Of a stretch of DNA of 64,000 nucleotides, positions 18,053 through 27,276 are shown piece by piece. A program made the position numbers and the translations under genes. Numbering within the stretch: position 1 is the first letter of the stretch; every line of letters begins with the position of its first letter. The notes beneath the pieces were generated by a model that saw nothing but the letters and a program-made list of their open reading frames with translations, searched no databases and was not told the DNA's origin. Source of the stretch: CTSoil-043 sp963821235 (GTDB lineage: Bacteria > Chloroflexota > Limnocylindria > Limnocylindrales > CSP1-4); contig CAWGCS010000001.1 in the NCBI GenBank assembly GCA_963821235.1, positions 1,302,001 to 1,366,000 on the forward strand, written 5' to 3'.

Positions 18053-18600
18053 CGCCCACCCCTCGTCTCATCGGTCGCCTCGACCTGCTCCCGCAGGTGG
18101 CGGAGCGCGTAATGGAGGCGCGACTTGACCGTGCCGGCGCGGGCGCCGGTCCGCTCGGCGATCTGGTCAACGGTCAGGTCGGCGAAGAAGCGGAGCGCGA
18201 TCACCTCGCGATGCTCCGGGCTGAGCGAGCGGAGCGCGGCCCGCAGCAGCTCGCCGCGGGCCAGGGCGTCGGCCGGGTCCGTCGTCCCGCCGCCGAGCGG
18301 CTCGACGCGGGAGTCGATGCTGACGGGGAGCCGCCGCCTCGCCCGCAGCCGGTCCCGGCAGGCGTTGACGAGGATCCGCCCGAACCAGGCCTCGAAGCGC
18401 GCCGGATCGCGGAGCTCCCCGAAGCGGCCCCAGGCGGCCAGTGCCGCGTCGTGGGTCGCGTCCTCGGCCTCCACCGGATCGAGCAGGATCAGGCGGGCCG
18501 TCCGGTAGGCGCGGTCGAGCGCCCGCCGGTCGACCAGCGCGTCGAACGTCCGTGCGCGGACGTCGTCCGCCGGGTCGGTCCGCTCCATCGCCTCCACCAT
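18049..18600 (-). CDS. ECF RNA polymerase sigma factor (paired with BNR propeller)
   Basis: 183 residues from ATG 18600 (an ATG at 18588 is possible). Sigma-2: AYRTARLILLDPVEAEDATHDAALAAWGRFGELRDPARFEAWFGRILVNACRDRLR. Sigma-4: SLSPEHREVIALRFFADLTVDQIAERTGARAGTVKSRLHYALRHLRE with a complete helix-turn-helix. Upstream (18601-18790) lies the gap shared with the divergent exported protein at 18792; I could not assign its promoter safely. Its stop overlaps the start of the propeller gene (ATGA), tying sigma and sensor in one transcript. Confidence 0.92.
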   Translation of the reverse strand: MVEAMERTDPADDVRARTFDALVDRRALDRAYRTARLILLDPVEAEDATHDAALAAWGRFGELRDPARFEAWFGRILVNACRDRLRARRRLPVSIDSRVEPLGGGTTDPADALARGELLRAALRSLSPEHREVIALRFFADLTVDQIAERTGARAGTVKSRLHYALRHLREQVEATDETRGGR

Positions 18601-18791
18601 ACGCGTTGTCGCCTGCGAGCCGATCACGTCGTACCTGACGGGCCCGCGCCCCGGAACGTTCAACGCCCGGTCCGGGTGGCACGACGCCGCGCTCCCCTGG
18701 CGCCGCGCGGGGCCCCGGCGGGTCTTGATTCCGGGACGCGGGCGGCCCACACTCCCCAGCACGCCGGGGAGCCGGAGGGGAGCATCGGCCG

Positions 18792-20921
18792 ATGGATGGG
18801 GAGAGGGCGCTCGCCGATCGCGAGCGTCGCGCCGGGAGCACGGGAGCGCGCCGCTCCGCCGCCCTCGGGGCCGCGCTGGCCCTGGCCGTCGCCTCCATGG
18901 CAGGCGGCGCTCCGACGATCCCCGCCGCGGCCGCCTCCGTCCGCGTCGAGTCCGCCTGGACGGGGTCGGTCGGCGCCGGCGGCGCCAACGGCAAGGTCAC
19001 CGTCCGCGCCTTCGACAGCGGGGCCGGGTCGATCGTCCTCGCCCTCAAGCGCCTCGCGCCGTCGACCGGCCAGGCCGTGGCCATCCACCGCGGCAGCTGC
19101 ACCGCCCTGGGCACGCGGGTCACCGCCGTCGGGACGATCCGGACGACGGCCTCCGGGGCGCTGGCTGCCACCCGCACGCTGAGCGCGGCCCAGGTCGCCG
19201 CCGTCCGCGCCGCCGCCACGGGCACCCGCCGGATCTCCGTGAAGGTCGGCTCCGGCGCCACCGCCCGATGCGCAACCCTGGCGAAGTCGCGCGCGGTGAC
19301 GCCGCAGGTCTGGTTCGCCCCCCTGCCGCCCATGCCGATCCGGGAGGGTCGCCCGTACGTCGGCTCGACCGATTTCGCGGCGCTGTTCGCGGGCGACGCC
19401 CCGTGGACCCGGGTCGCCGGCCGCACCCACGTCTTCAAGCTGTACGGCGAGTGGGTCGGCGGGACGGCCAGCGACGCGGACCTCCGGCGGGTCGTCGCCG
19501 CCCTCGAGGCCCGGGACATCGCGATCGCGATCGAGGCCGGGCCCCTGATCGCGACGACCTGCGGCGAGCGCGTCGAGGGGTTCGCCGGCGGCGCGCCGGA
19601 GGCCCTGCGACTGATCCGGCGGGTCGTCGCCGCCGGCGGGACCGTGCGCTACCTGGCGATGGACGAGCCGTACTTCTTCGGCAGCCTCTACGACGGCCCG
19701 AACGCCTGTGCCTGGTCGGCGGCGAAGGTGGCGGCCGAGGTCGCCCGATTCGTGCGCGGGGTGAAGGCCGCCTACCCGTCGATCGTCGTCGGCGACATCG
19801 AGACGCTCGCCGGCCCGGCCACCGCGGAGCGGTACGAGGCCTGGATGGCGGCAGTCCGATCTGCGCTGGGCGCGCCGCTGCCCTTCTTCCACCTCGACCT
19901 CGACTGGGGGCGAAGCGACTGGCCCGTCACCAGCCTGCGCCTCCAGGAGTACGCGCGGGGGCACGGGGTGCGCTTCGGGATGATCTACAACTCGGCCCTT
20001 GCGTCCTCGGACGCCGAGTGGCTGGCGGCCGCGGAGGCGCACGTCCTGACCCACGAGCTCGACGGGGCCGGGCCGCCGGACGACGCGATCTTCCAGTCGT
20101 GGACGGACCACCCCGATCGCGTCCTGCCGGAGGCCGGCCCCGGCACCTTCACCCACCTCATCGCCGACTATCTCCGGGCGCGCTCCACGCTTTCGATCGA
20201 CCCGCCGGCCGCGAGCGGCGGAGGCCGCCTCGGCGTCTCCGGCTTCGTGCGGACCCGCGGCGGCCAGGCGATCGGCGGCGCCCGGGTCGACCTCCTGGCG
20301 ACGCCGCGCGACGGGCCGTACCAGGTCCAGGAGCTCCGGGGGACCGTCCCGGCCGGCGCCACGCACGCCGTCGTCGGCGTGCGAGTGAACCAGGAGGGCG
20401 CGGGTCCCGGCTCGGCCGACCTGACCTTCTACGAGCTGGGCTACGCGGAGGGGTCGGGCGCGAACCTCGTCCCGCATCCGCGCTTCGAGGCCGGCCTCGA
20501 CGGCTGGGGCCCGTGGGGCCTCGGGAGCCTCACCGCGCCCCCGAGCGATCGGGACGCGGGCCGGATGCTGCGGGTGGTCGTCGTCCCGACCCAGGACCTC
20601 GGCTTCAACTCGGATCCCTTCGCCGTGACGCCCGGCGCCTCGTACCGCTTCTGGCTCGCCGGCCGGATCCCGGAGGCGTCGATCGGGAGCGCCTACGCCG
20701 GCGTCATCTTCCTGGGCCCGGCCGAGACCGAGGTGCGGCGGGACGTCCGCCCCCTGGCGCCCGTGGCGATCGAGGCGGGGAGGGCGACCACGGGCGCCAC
20801 GGGCGCCTTCGCCCTCACGTCGTCCGACCTCGAGGCCGGCCGCTACCGGCTGCGGGCCGCCTTCCCCGGCGACGCCGCTCGCTGGCCGGCCTGGGCGGAG
20901 GCGGAAGCGCTGGTCCCGTAG
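18792..20921 (+). CDS. exported protein with TIM-barrel-like and carbohydrate-binding-like domains
   Basis: 709 residues. Signal peptide (SAALGAALALAVASMAGGAP, cleavage near AAA-S). A beta-rich segment to about 170 is followed by a barrel-like region: FAPLPPMPIREGRPYVGS, VFKLYGEWV, AIAIEAGPLIATTCGERVEGF, YLAMDEPYFFGSL, IVVGDIETLAG, FFHLDLDWGR and FGMIYNSALA. These strand-end acidic residues (MDEPY, GDIE, DLDW) look like a glycoside-hydrolase or polysaccharide-deacetylase-like TIM barrel. The C-terminus (NLVPHPRFEAGLDGWGPWG...PGASYRFWLAG) is a carbohydrate-binding-like beta-sandwich, and the end is Ig/CNA-B-like. Probably secreted and sugar-active, but I cannot name a GH family. Confidence 0.72.
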   Translation: MDGERALADRERRAGSTGARRSAALGAALALAVASMAGGAPTIPAAAASVRVESAWTGSVGAGGANGKVTVRAFDSGAGSIVLALKRLAPSTGQAVAIHRGSCTALGTRVTAVGTIRTTASGALAATRTLSAAQVAAVRAAATGTRRISVKVGSGATARCATLAKSRAVTPQVWFAPLPPMPIREGRPYVGSTDFAALFAGDAPWTRVAGRTHVFKLYGEWVGGTASDADLRRVVAALEARDIAIAIEAGPLIATTCGERVEGFAGGAPEALRLIRRVVAAGGTVRYLAMDEPYFFGSLYDGPNACAWSAAKVAAEVARFVRGVKAAYPSIVVGDIETLAGPATAERYEAWMAAVRSALGAPLPFFHLDLDWGRSDWPVTSLRLQEYARGHGVRFGMIYNSALASSDAEWLAAAEAHVLTHELDGAGPPDDAIFQSWTDHPDRVLPEAGPGTFTHLIADYLRARSTLSIDPPAASGGGRLGVSGFVRTRGGQAIGGARVDLLATPRDGPYQVQELRGTVPAGATHAVVGVRVNQEGAGPGSADLTFYELGYAEGSGANLVPHPRFEAGLDGWGPWGLGSLTAPPSDRDAGRMLRVVVVPTQDLGFNSDPFAVTPGASYRFWLAGRIPEASIGSAYAGVIFLGPAETEVRRDVRPLAPVAIEAGRATTGATGAFALTSSDLEAGRYRLRAAFPGDAARWPAWAEAEALVP

Positions 20922-20925
20922 CCGA

Positions 20926-22988
20926 CTACGGTCCGTCCCCCGGGTGGCCAGCGACGATGTCGAGGATCTCCTCCCCGTAGCGCTCGAGCTTGGTGGGGCC
21001 CATCCCCTTGATCCGCCGGAGCGCCGCCGGCGAGCCCGGCCGCTCCTCGGCGATGGCCGCCAGCAGCGCGTCGTGGGAGACGACGTAGGCGGGCATGCCG
21101 TCGGCCCGGGCGCGGGCGGAGCGCCAGGCGCGCAGGGCCGCGAAGAGTGGCCGGTCGGGGGCCGCGCCGGACGACGTGGCGGGCGACCCCGTGCCGGCCG
21201 GCCATGACCCCGCGCCGGCCGGCATGGCGACCACGGGCCGCGACGCGCCCGGCGCGGCGGCGGCCGGCCGAGAGTCGAGGGCCCGCAGGAACCGGCTGGG
21301 GCGCCGCCGCGTCTCGCGATCGCCAGGCCCCGCCCGACGCTCCGCCCACGACAGGACGAGGTGGCGACGGGCGCGCGTCAGCCCGACGTAGAGGAGGCGG
21401 CGCTCCTCGGCGAGCGCATCGTCGGCCGTCGCCTGCCGGATCGGCAGGGTTCCCTCCTCCAGGCCCGGGAGGAGGACGGCGTCCCACTCGAGGCCCTTGG
21501 CCCGGTGGAGGGTCAGCAGGTTCACGCCGTCGGCCGACCCTGCCGCCTCCGCCGCGGCCCGCCCCTCCAGGTCGGCGAGGAGCCCCCGCCCGTCGACATC
21601 CGGCCTTCGCGCGACCGCCGAGCGGACGATGTCGAGGACGAGCGCCAGCGATGCCGTCCGCTCGCGCGATTCGGCGCCGCCCGCGTCCCCGTCCGGGTCG
21701 AACCCGAGATCGGCCCGCAGGTGCCCCTCGAACGCGTCGGCCGCCAGGGCTCCCCGGGCGGCCGCCGGCAGCCGGCGCAGGATTCGCAGCGCCTCGCGCA
21801 CCTCGGCCCGCTCGAAGAAGCGCTGGCCGCGGACGCGGAAGGCGATCCCGGCCCTCGTGAGTGCCGCCTCGAGCGGCGGGACCTGGGCGTTCATCCGGAC
21901 CAGCACGGCGATCTCGGCAAGCGGCGTCCCCTCCTCGACGAGCCGCCGGATCGTGGCCACCAGCAGGTCGAGCTCGGCCGCGTCGTCGGGGCAGCGCCGG
22001 ATCACCGGCCCCGGCCCGGACGGCCGCGTCGCGATCAGCCGCTTCCGGCGCCCTTCCGCCGCGAGGAGCCGGTTGGCGAGCACCAGGATCTCCGGGCTGC
22101 TGCGGTAGTTGCGGTCCAGGGTCACCTCGCGCGCCGCCGGGAAGCGGGCGACGAAGCCGGTCAGGAACGCCGACGTGGCGCCGGCGAAGGTGTAGATCGT
22201 CTGGTCCTCGTCGCCGACGACGCACAGGTCGTCACGGTCTCCCAGCCAGAGCTCGAGCAGGCGCTGCTGGAGCGGGTTGGTGTCCTGGTACTCGTCCACG
22301 CTGAACCAGCCGTAGCGCGCCCGGACCGTCTCCGCCGCCCCGGCGTCGGCCTCGAGGAGGTCGACGGTGCGGGTCAGCATGTCGTCGAAGTCGAGCCGGC
22401 CCGACCGATCCTTCTCCCGTTCGTAGGCGGCCCACAGGCGGACGAAGAGCTCGACCGGGATCGGCGGCGTGCGGTCGCCCGCATCCGCCGCGTACGAGCG
22501 AGGGCCGGAGGCGCCGGCTCTTGGCCCACTCGATCTCGTCCGCGAGGTCCTTGGCGGCGGTGAAGCGATAGCCGCCCGGGCAGCGCGCGAGCCAGGCGAC
22601 CGACGATCGGGATCTTGGAGTCGAGGACTCCCGGCGCCGGCGCGCCGTCGTGGTGCAGTGGCCAGAAGTGCCGCAGCTGGGCGAGGGCCGCCGCGTGGAA
22701 GGTGCGGGCGGCGATGCCGCCGAGGCCGAGCGCCCGCAGGCGCTCCACCATCTCGCCGGCGGCCTTGTCGGTGAACGTCACGACGAGGACGCGGCGGGGG
22801 TCGACGGCGCCGGTCGCGACGGCGTAGGCGACCCGGTGGCTGACGACCCGGGTCTTGCCCGACCCGGCGCCGGCATGGATGACGAGCGGCCCGCGAGTGA
22901 TCCGGACGGCCTCGACCTGGGAGGAGTCGAGCCCGGCCAGCAGCGCCTCCGGGCCCGGCACCCGGGGCGGCCTCGGACCGCCGCTCAC
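20926..22988 (-). pseudogene. uvrD2: UvrD2-like DNA helicase with HRDC domain, interrupted by two frameshifts
   Basis: Read from GTG 22988, the first frame gives the N-terminus with Walker A (VIHAGAGSGKTRVVSHR) and motif Ia (VVTFTDKAAGEMVERL) and breaks near 22575. The +1 frame then continues GYRFTAAKDLADEIEWAKSR and breaks near 22497; the third frame gives SYAADAGDRTPPIPVELFVR and then the whole rest: DEYQDTN, GDEDQTIYTFAGA, RNYRS, LLTLHRAKGLEWDAVLLP, RLLYVGLTRARRHL and a C-terminal HRDC domain (ALRAWRSARARADGMPAYVV). Joined, it would be about 685 residues, the size of mycobacterial UvrD2, a 3'-5' SF1 repair helicase. Both shifts look like single extra bases 78 bases apart, in otherwise intact coding sequence. 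Either an assembly error or a broken gene. Confidence 0.82.
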
Positions 22989-22998
22989 CGGCCCGGCG

Positions 22999-23157
22999 TC
23001 AGCGATCTCGCGCCGCCGCGCGCACCGCCTCGAGCGTCCGCGGCCAGAGCGCGAGGTTCGCGGCTCGCAGGGCCCCGAGGAGGGCGCGCAGCGCCACGAG
23101 GCCGACGAGCAGCCGCTGGCACTCGGGGGCCTGGGAGATGGGATCGGGGCTGGGCAT
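22999..23157 (-). CDS. hypothetical small protein upstream of the helicase gene
   Basis: 52 residues, MPSPDPISQAPECQRLL... ending in TLEAVRAAARDR; the middle is a Leu/Ala-rich amphipathic helix. It ends 10 bases before the GTG start proposed for the helicase, so the two could be cotranslated. No family recognised; the short length and lack of a clear ribosome site leave real doubt. Confidence 0.35.
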   Translation of the reverse strand: MPSPDPISQAPECQRLLVGLVALRALLGALRAANLALWPRTLEAVRAAARDR

Positions 23158-23320
23158 CGGGCAGGCTCCTGGCGTGGGCGCATTGTGCAGGCGCAGCCCG
23201 CGATGCGCTCCGCCTGGCCGGTCCGCTGACCGCTCCGCCGCCGCTGGCGGGGCCGTGGCGCCTCGGACGGGCATCCCCGAACCTGCCAGGATCGGCCGCG
23301 ATCGGCTCTAGGATGGAGGG

Positions 23321-23914
23321 ATGACGGCGCAGACGACGCTTGATCTCGAGATCCACCCGCTGACTCGCGACCGCGTGGAAGACCTCGCTGCGCTCTTCGC
23401 GGAGGGCGGCGATCCGAAGAGCTGCTGGTGCGCCTTCTGGCGCGTCCGCGGCAGCGGCTGGAACGACTGGACGGCGGCCAGGAACCGCCCGGTCGTCGAA
23501 GGCCTCGCCGGCCGCGATCCGGCGCCCGGGCTGGTCGCCTACGCCGAGGGTCGCGTCGTCGGCTGGGTCAGCCTGGGACCGCGCGAGGACTTCGAGCGCC
23601 TCGAGCGCTCGAAGGTCCTGGCCCGCGTCGACGACCGGCCCGTCTGGTCGATCGTCTGCTTTGTCGTCTCGAGGTCGGTCCGCGGCCGCGGCGTCGCCCA
23701 CGCCCTCCTGGCGGCCGCCGTCGGCTACGCCCGCGACCACGGAGCGACGATGCTCGAGGCCTATCCGGTCGACGCCTCCCGTGGGCGGGTCCCGGCGGCG
23801 TCGGCCTTCACCGGCCCGCTGGGCATGTACGAGCGGGCCGGTTTCGAGGTCGTCGAGCGTCGCCAGTGGAGCCCGAAGACGCCGGTCCGCCCGATCGTGC
23901 GGAGGGAGCTCTGA
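23321..23914 (+). CDS. GNAT-family N-acetyltransferase
   Basis: 197 residues. The acetyl-CoA site is seen in VWSIVCFVVSRSVRGRGVAHALLAAAVGYARDHGATMLEAYPVD (motif A: R-G-R-G-V-A) with the C-terminal YERAGFEVVERR typical of GNAT folds. The N-terminal CWCAFWR segment and GWVSLGPREDFERLERS match a subgroup of small-molecule GNATs often found in actinobacteria and Chloroflexota. Substrate unknown. Stands alone; the next gene is on the other strand. Confidence 0.9.
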   Translation: MTAQTTLDLEIHPLTRDRVEDLAALFAEGGDPKSCWCAFWRVRGSGWNDWTAARNRPVVEGLAGRDPAPGLVAYAEGRVVGWVSLGPREDFERLERSKVLARVDDRPVWSIVCFVVSRSVRGRGVAHALLAAAVGYARDHGATMLEAYPVDASRGRVPAASAFTGPLGMYERAGFEVVERRQWSPKTPVRPIVRREL

Positions 23915-23966
23915 GGCGGGCCGCGACCGCCACTCGGCCGCGGCCGACCAGTGCGTCGCCGCCGGG

Positions 23967-24722
23967 CTACGAGGCGATCGCGGCGGCGACCGGGAGACCC
24001 TCGGCCGGGTGGCGGCGCACGGCGGCAAGCCCGTGGTCGCGGATCGTGCCGTCGCGCATCCGGACGATCCGGTCGCACGCCTCGCCGACCTCGGCGTCGT
24101 GGGTGACGAGCACGAACGCCTGGCCCTGCTCGCGGTTGAACTGGCGCAGCAGCGCCAGGACCTCCGCCGAGCGCTCCGAGTCGAGGTTGCCGGTCGGCTC
24201 GTCGGCGAGGACGATGGCCGGCCGGTTGACCAGCGCCCGCGCGATGGCGACCCGCTGCTGCTCGCCGCCCGACAGCTCGGCCGGCCGGTGGCCGGCGCGG
24301 TCGGCCAGGCCGACGACGGCCAGCGCGTCGAGCGAGGCGGTCCTCGCGTTCGCGCCGCCGATGCCGGCGTAGTCGCAGGCGAGGGCCACGTTCTCCAGGG
24401 CGGTCAGGGTGGGCACCAGGTTGAAGTCCTGGAAGACGAAGCCCATCTGCCGGGCCCGGATCTTCGTCCGCTCGCCGTCGCCCAGCTCGACCATGTCGCG
24501 GCCGCCGAAGGAGAGCTCCGGGCGCGGGCCGTGGTTCAGGTCCGGCGCGTGGAGGAGGCCCAGGATGTGCATGAGCGTGCTCTTGCCCGACCCTGACGGG
24601 CCCATGATCGCCACCATCTCCCCCGGCTCGATGCTGATGTCGACGCCGCGGAGGGCCTCGATCGTGTTGCGCCGGCCGAGGCGGTAGGTCTTGCGCAGGT
24701 TGCGGCCTTCGAGAAGCGACAT
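23967..24722 (-). CDS. ABC transporter ATP-binding protein (MacB/LolD type)
   Basis: 251 residues from ATG 24722, with GGGAG about 8 bases upstream; an ATG at 24755 overlapping the permease stop (ATGA) would add 11 residues. Walker A GPSGSGKST, Q-loop MGFVFQDFNLVPTLTALENV, signature LSGGEQQRVAIARALVNRP, Walker B IVLADEPTGNLDS and the H-loop VTHD are intact. The sequence belongs to the MacB/LolD/FtsE group, which powers mechanotransmission-type exporters rather than importers. It follows its FtsX-type permease and is therefore under the conserved stress-type promoter at 26005-26066. Confidence 0.95.
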   Translation of the reverse strand: MSLLEGRNLRKTYRLGRRNTIEALRGVDISIEPGEMVAIMGPSGSGKSTLMHILGLLHAPDLNHGPRPELSFGGRDMVELGDGERTKIRARQMGFVFQDFNLVPTLTALENVALACDYAGIGGANARTASLDALAVVGLADRAGHRPAELSGGEQQRVAIARALVNRPAIVLADEPTGNLDSERSAEVLALLRQFNREQGQAFVLVTHDAEVGEACDRIVRMRDGTIRDHGLAAVRRHPAEGLPVAAAIAS

Positions 24723-24751
24723 CGTTCGTACTCCCATTCGCCGTCGGGCGA

Positions 24752-25921
24752 TCATTCGTAGCGGAGCGCGGTGACCGGGTCGAGCCGCGCGGCGTGGAGG
24801 GCTGGGATGAAGCCGGCCAGGGCGCCCAGGACCGTCGAGAAGACGATGGCGGTCAGGGCCGTGCTGATCGTCATCTCGAACAGGATCGTCCCGGACGAGC
24901 GCCCGGCCTCGTTGGCGAGCAGGACCACTGCGGCCCCCAGAAGCAGGCCGATGAGCCCGCCGGTCGTCCCGATGAGGGCGGATTCGGTCACCAGCTCGCG
25001 CACGATCCGCAGGCGGCTGCCGCCGATGGCGCGCTTGATGCCGATCTCGCGCGTCCGCTCGGCGACCGACATCGCCATCGTGTTGATGACGGACAGGCCG
25101 CCGACGACGAGGCTGATGAGGGCGATCCCGACCAGGATCGAATTGGAGATCGCTGTGGCCGACCCGATCTCGCGATCGAAGTCCTCGCCGGTCATCGTCG
25201 TGACGTCGGGGTTCGCCGCCTCGATGGCGGTCGCGACCTGCGCCGGGTCGGTGCCCGGGGTCGGGTAGACCGTGAGCCCGGTGGCCACTTCCGAGGCCTC
25301 CAGCTCTGCGGCCACCATCGGCGGCAGCGTGCCGATGTAGAGGCGCTGCGCCGCGGTGAGCGGGACGATGGCCGTCGTGTCGGGCGCCGTGAGCGTGGGC
25401 TCCATGATGCCCACCACCTCGAACGGCTCGCCGCGAAGGGTGATCGTGTCGCCGACCCGCAGGTCGTGCTGGCGGGCCAGGTCGGAGCCCAGGACGGTGA
25501 CGTTGGCGCCCTCGTCGTCCGCGCTGAGCGGCCGCCCGGACGCGTAGTGGACCGGGAACGTCTCGCGACCCCGGTCCGCGCCGGCGACGCCGCCCGAGAT
25601 CATCGGCGGCATGGACATGGAGACGCCGCTCATCTCGTCGGACATCAGCATCATCACCTGGGGGACGGCGACGTCCACGCCGGGCAGCTCGGCGACCTGG
25701 TCCGCGATCGAGATCGCCAGCGGGCTTCCGAAGCCCATCGACGCGCCCCGCGCGGAGACCGTGACCTTGCCTTCGTAGAACGTGCTGCCGCCGGCCACCA
25801 GGGAGCTGATCTTGTTGGCCATGGAGCCGAAGACGACCAGGGCCCAGATCCCGATGGTGATGCCCAGGACCGTGAGCGCGGTCCGCAGCTTGCGGCGTCC
25901 GAGGTTTCGCAGGTGTCCCAT
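24752..25921 (-). CDS. ABC transporter permease (FtsX/MacB type)
   Basis: 389 residues. N-terminal helix preceded by RRKLRTALTVLGITIGIWALVVFGSMANK (MacB_PCD start), an extracytoplasmic region of about 220 residues with a methionine-rich patch (MMLMSDEMSGVSMSMPPM), and three C-terminal helices with the FtsX motif GGLSVINTMAMSVAERTREIGIKRAIGGS and the end GALAGFIPALHAARLDPVTALRYE. MacB-type permeases export peptides, antibiotics or lipoproteins. The Met patch could bind metal, but that is speculation. First gene of the two-gene operon; its promoter resembles that of the LiaF-PspC-kinase operon, suggesting use in envelope-stress defence. Confidence 0.93.
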   Translation of the reverse strand: MGHLRNLGRRKLRTALTVLGITIGIWALVVFGSMANKISSLVAGGSTFYEGKVTVSARGASMGFGSPLAISIADQVAELPGVDVAVPQVMMLMSDEMSGVSMSMPPMISGGVAGADRGRETFPVHYASGRPLSADDEGANVTVLGSDLARQHDLRVGDTITLRGEPFEVVGIMEPTLTAPDTTAIVPLTAAQRLYIGTLPPMVAAELEASEVATGLTVYPTPGTDPAQVATAIEAANPDVTTMTGEDFDREIGSATAISNSILVGIALISLVVGGLSVINTMAMSVAERTREIGIKRAIGGSRLRIVRELVTESALIGTTGGLIGLLLGAAVVLLANEAGRSSGTILFEMTISTALTAIVFSTVLGALAGFIPALHAARLDPVTALRYE

Positions 25922-26004
25922 GATGCCGTCCTCCTCCCGGGTCGGCCATGAGACCGTCGGGCGTGTGCGCGTGGCTCGCGTTCGCTGGTGCCACCGTCGG
26001 GATG

Positions 26005-26066
26005 GACGCTACGGGCCCAGGGTCGCACCGACCAGCCGGCCAGCCGGCATCTTGGGGGTGGGGCTA
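26005..26066 (-). promoter_or_regulatory. 62-bp conserved promoter element of the ABC exporter operon
   Basis: Read on the plus strand: GACGCTACGG, 17 bases, CCAGCCGG, one C, then AGCCGGCATCTT, three bases, GGTGGGGCTA. The same parts with the same spacing occur at 35258-35319 before the LiaF gene. On the minus strand this gives a direct repeat of CCGGCTG upstream of a 17-base gap and CCGTAGCGTC as the likely -10 region, 83 bases before the permease ATG. It fits an activator binding next to -35; the regulator at 31675 is the best candidate. Confidence 0.75.
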
Positions 26067-26161
26067 GCTGCAGTGCCCGCGCCGGCGGATCGAGGGTGAC
26101 CCCGAGGAGGTGCCCGGAGCCCCGGCCGTCGAGGCCGGGCCGAACCCCGTAGCATGAGCCG

Positions 26162-27265
26162 GTGCAGGTCGAGTACTCGCTTCCCTCCCGCGACGGCACC
26201 GAGCGCATCGCCCGGGCCTGGGCGAAGGTGCCGCTCGTCCCGACCCCCGCCGAGCGAGCCGAGCAGAAGGCGCGCGCGGCGGCGCTCCTGGAGGCCCGCG
26301 ACGCCGTCCTCGTGGCCCACTACTACGTCGACGGCGACCTCCAGGACCTGGCCCTCGAGACGGGCGGGTCCGTCGCCGACTCGCTCGAGATGGCCCGCTT
26401 CGGGCGCGATCACCCGGCCGCCACGCTGGTCGTCGCCGGCGTGCGCTTCATGGGCGAGACGGCGAAGATCCTGAGCCCGCGGAAGCGGGTCCTGGTCCCC
26501 GATCTCGAGGCGACCTGCTCGCTCGACCTCGGCTGCCCGCCCGACGAGTTCGCCGCCTTCTGCGACGCCAACCCCGACCGCACGGTGGTGGTCTACGCCA
26601 ACACGAGCGCCGCCGTGAAGGCCCGCGCCGACTGGATGGTCACCAGCTCCTGCGCGCTCGCGATCGTGCGCCACCTGGCGGGCGCCGGCGAGAAGATCCT
26701 GTGGGCGCCCGACCGCCACCTCGGCAGCTACATCGCCCGCGAGACCGGCGCCGACATGCTCCTGTGGGAGGGCGCCTGCGTGGTCCACGAGGAGTTCAAG
26801 GGGCTCGAGCTCTCCCTCCTGCGCGAGGAGCACCCCGGGGCGCTCGTCCTGGTCCACCCCGAATCGCCGGCCGGGGTCGTGGCCCAGGCCGACGTCGTCG
26901 GCTCGACGTCGCAGCTCCTGAAGGCCGTCGTCGACGGAGACGCCCGGGAGTACATCGTGGCGACCGACAACGGCATCTTCCACCGCATGCGCCAGCTGGC
27001 CCCCGGCAAGACGCTGATCGAGGCCCCGACGGCGGGCGACAGCGCCACCTGCCGGAGCTGCGCCCACTGCCCGTGGATGGCGATGAACGCCGTCCAGGGC
27101 GTGATCGACTGCCTGGAGCGCGGCAGCGGCGAGGTCGAGGTGCCGGCGCCGACCCGCGACGCCGCCCTGGGCTGCATCGAGCGGATGCTGGCCTTCGTGG
27201 CCGCCAACCCGGGCTCCGTCGTCGCGCCGCGGCACGGGTTCGTGCCCCACCTCGGCTCGGCCTGA
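26162..27265 (+). CDS. nadA: quinolinate synthase
   Basis: 367 residues from GTG 26162; an ATG at 26154 is in another frame. NadA condenses iminoaspartate with dihydroxyacetone phosphate to quinolinate, using a [4Fe-4S] cluster. Seen: AHYYVDGDLQDLALETGGSV, FMGETAKILSPRKRVLVPD, the cluster cysteines in ATCSLDLGC, in VTSSCALA and in the C-terminal CRSCAHCPWM, plus PDRHLGSYIARETG and HPESPAGVVAQADVVGSTSQ. The length fits the longer actinobacterial/Chloroflexota type. Followed after 11 bases by nadC; nadB, which makes its substrate, is convergent on the other side. Confidence 0.97.
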   Translation: MQVEYSLPSRDGTERIARAWAKVPLVPTPAERAEQKARAAALLEARDAVLVAHYYVDGDLQDLALETGGSVADSLEMARFGRDHPAATLVVAGVRFMGETAKILSPRKRVLVPDLEATCSLDLGCPPDEFAAFCDANPDRTVVVYANTSAAVKARADWMVTSSCALAIVRHLAGAGEKILWAPDRHLGSYIARETGADMLLWEGACVVHEEFKGLELSLLREEHPGALVLVHPESPAGVVAQADVVGSTSQLLKAVVDGDAREYIVATDNGIFHRMRQLAPGKTLIEAPTAGDSATCRSCAHCPWMAMNAVQGVIDCLERGSGEVEVPAPTRDAALGCIERMLAFVAANPGSVVAPRHGFVPHLGSA

Positions 27266-27276
27266 GGCCGGGCGGC

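Noticed and set aside
16701..18128. Plus-strand frame over the BNR propeller
   Set aside because: Shadow of the minus-strand propeller, which has repeats and a transmembrane helix.
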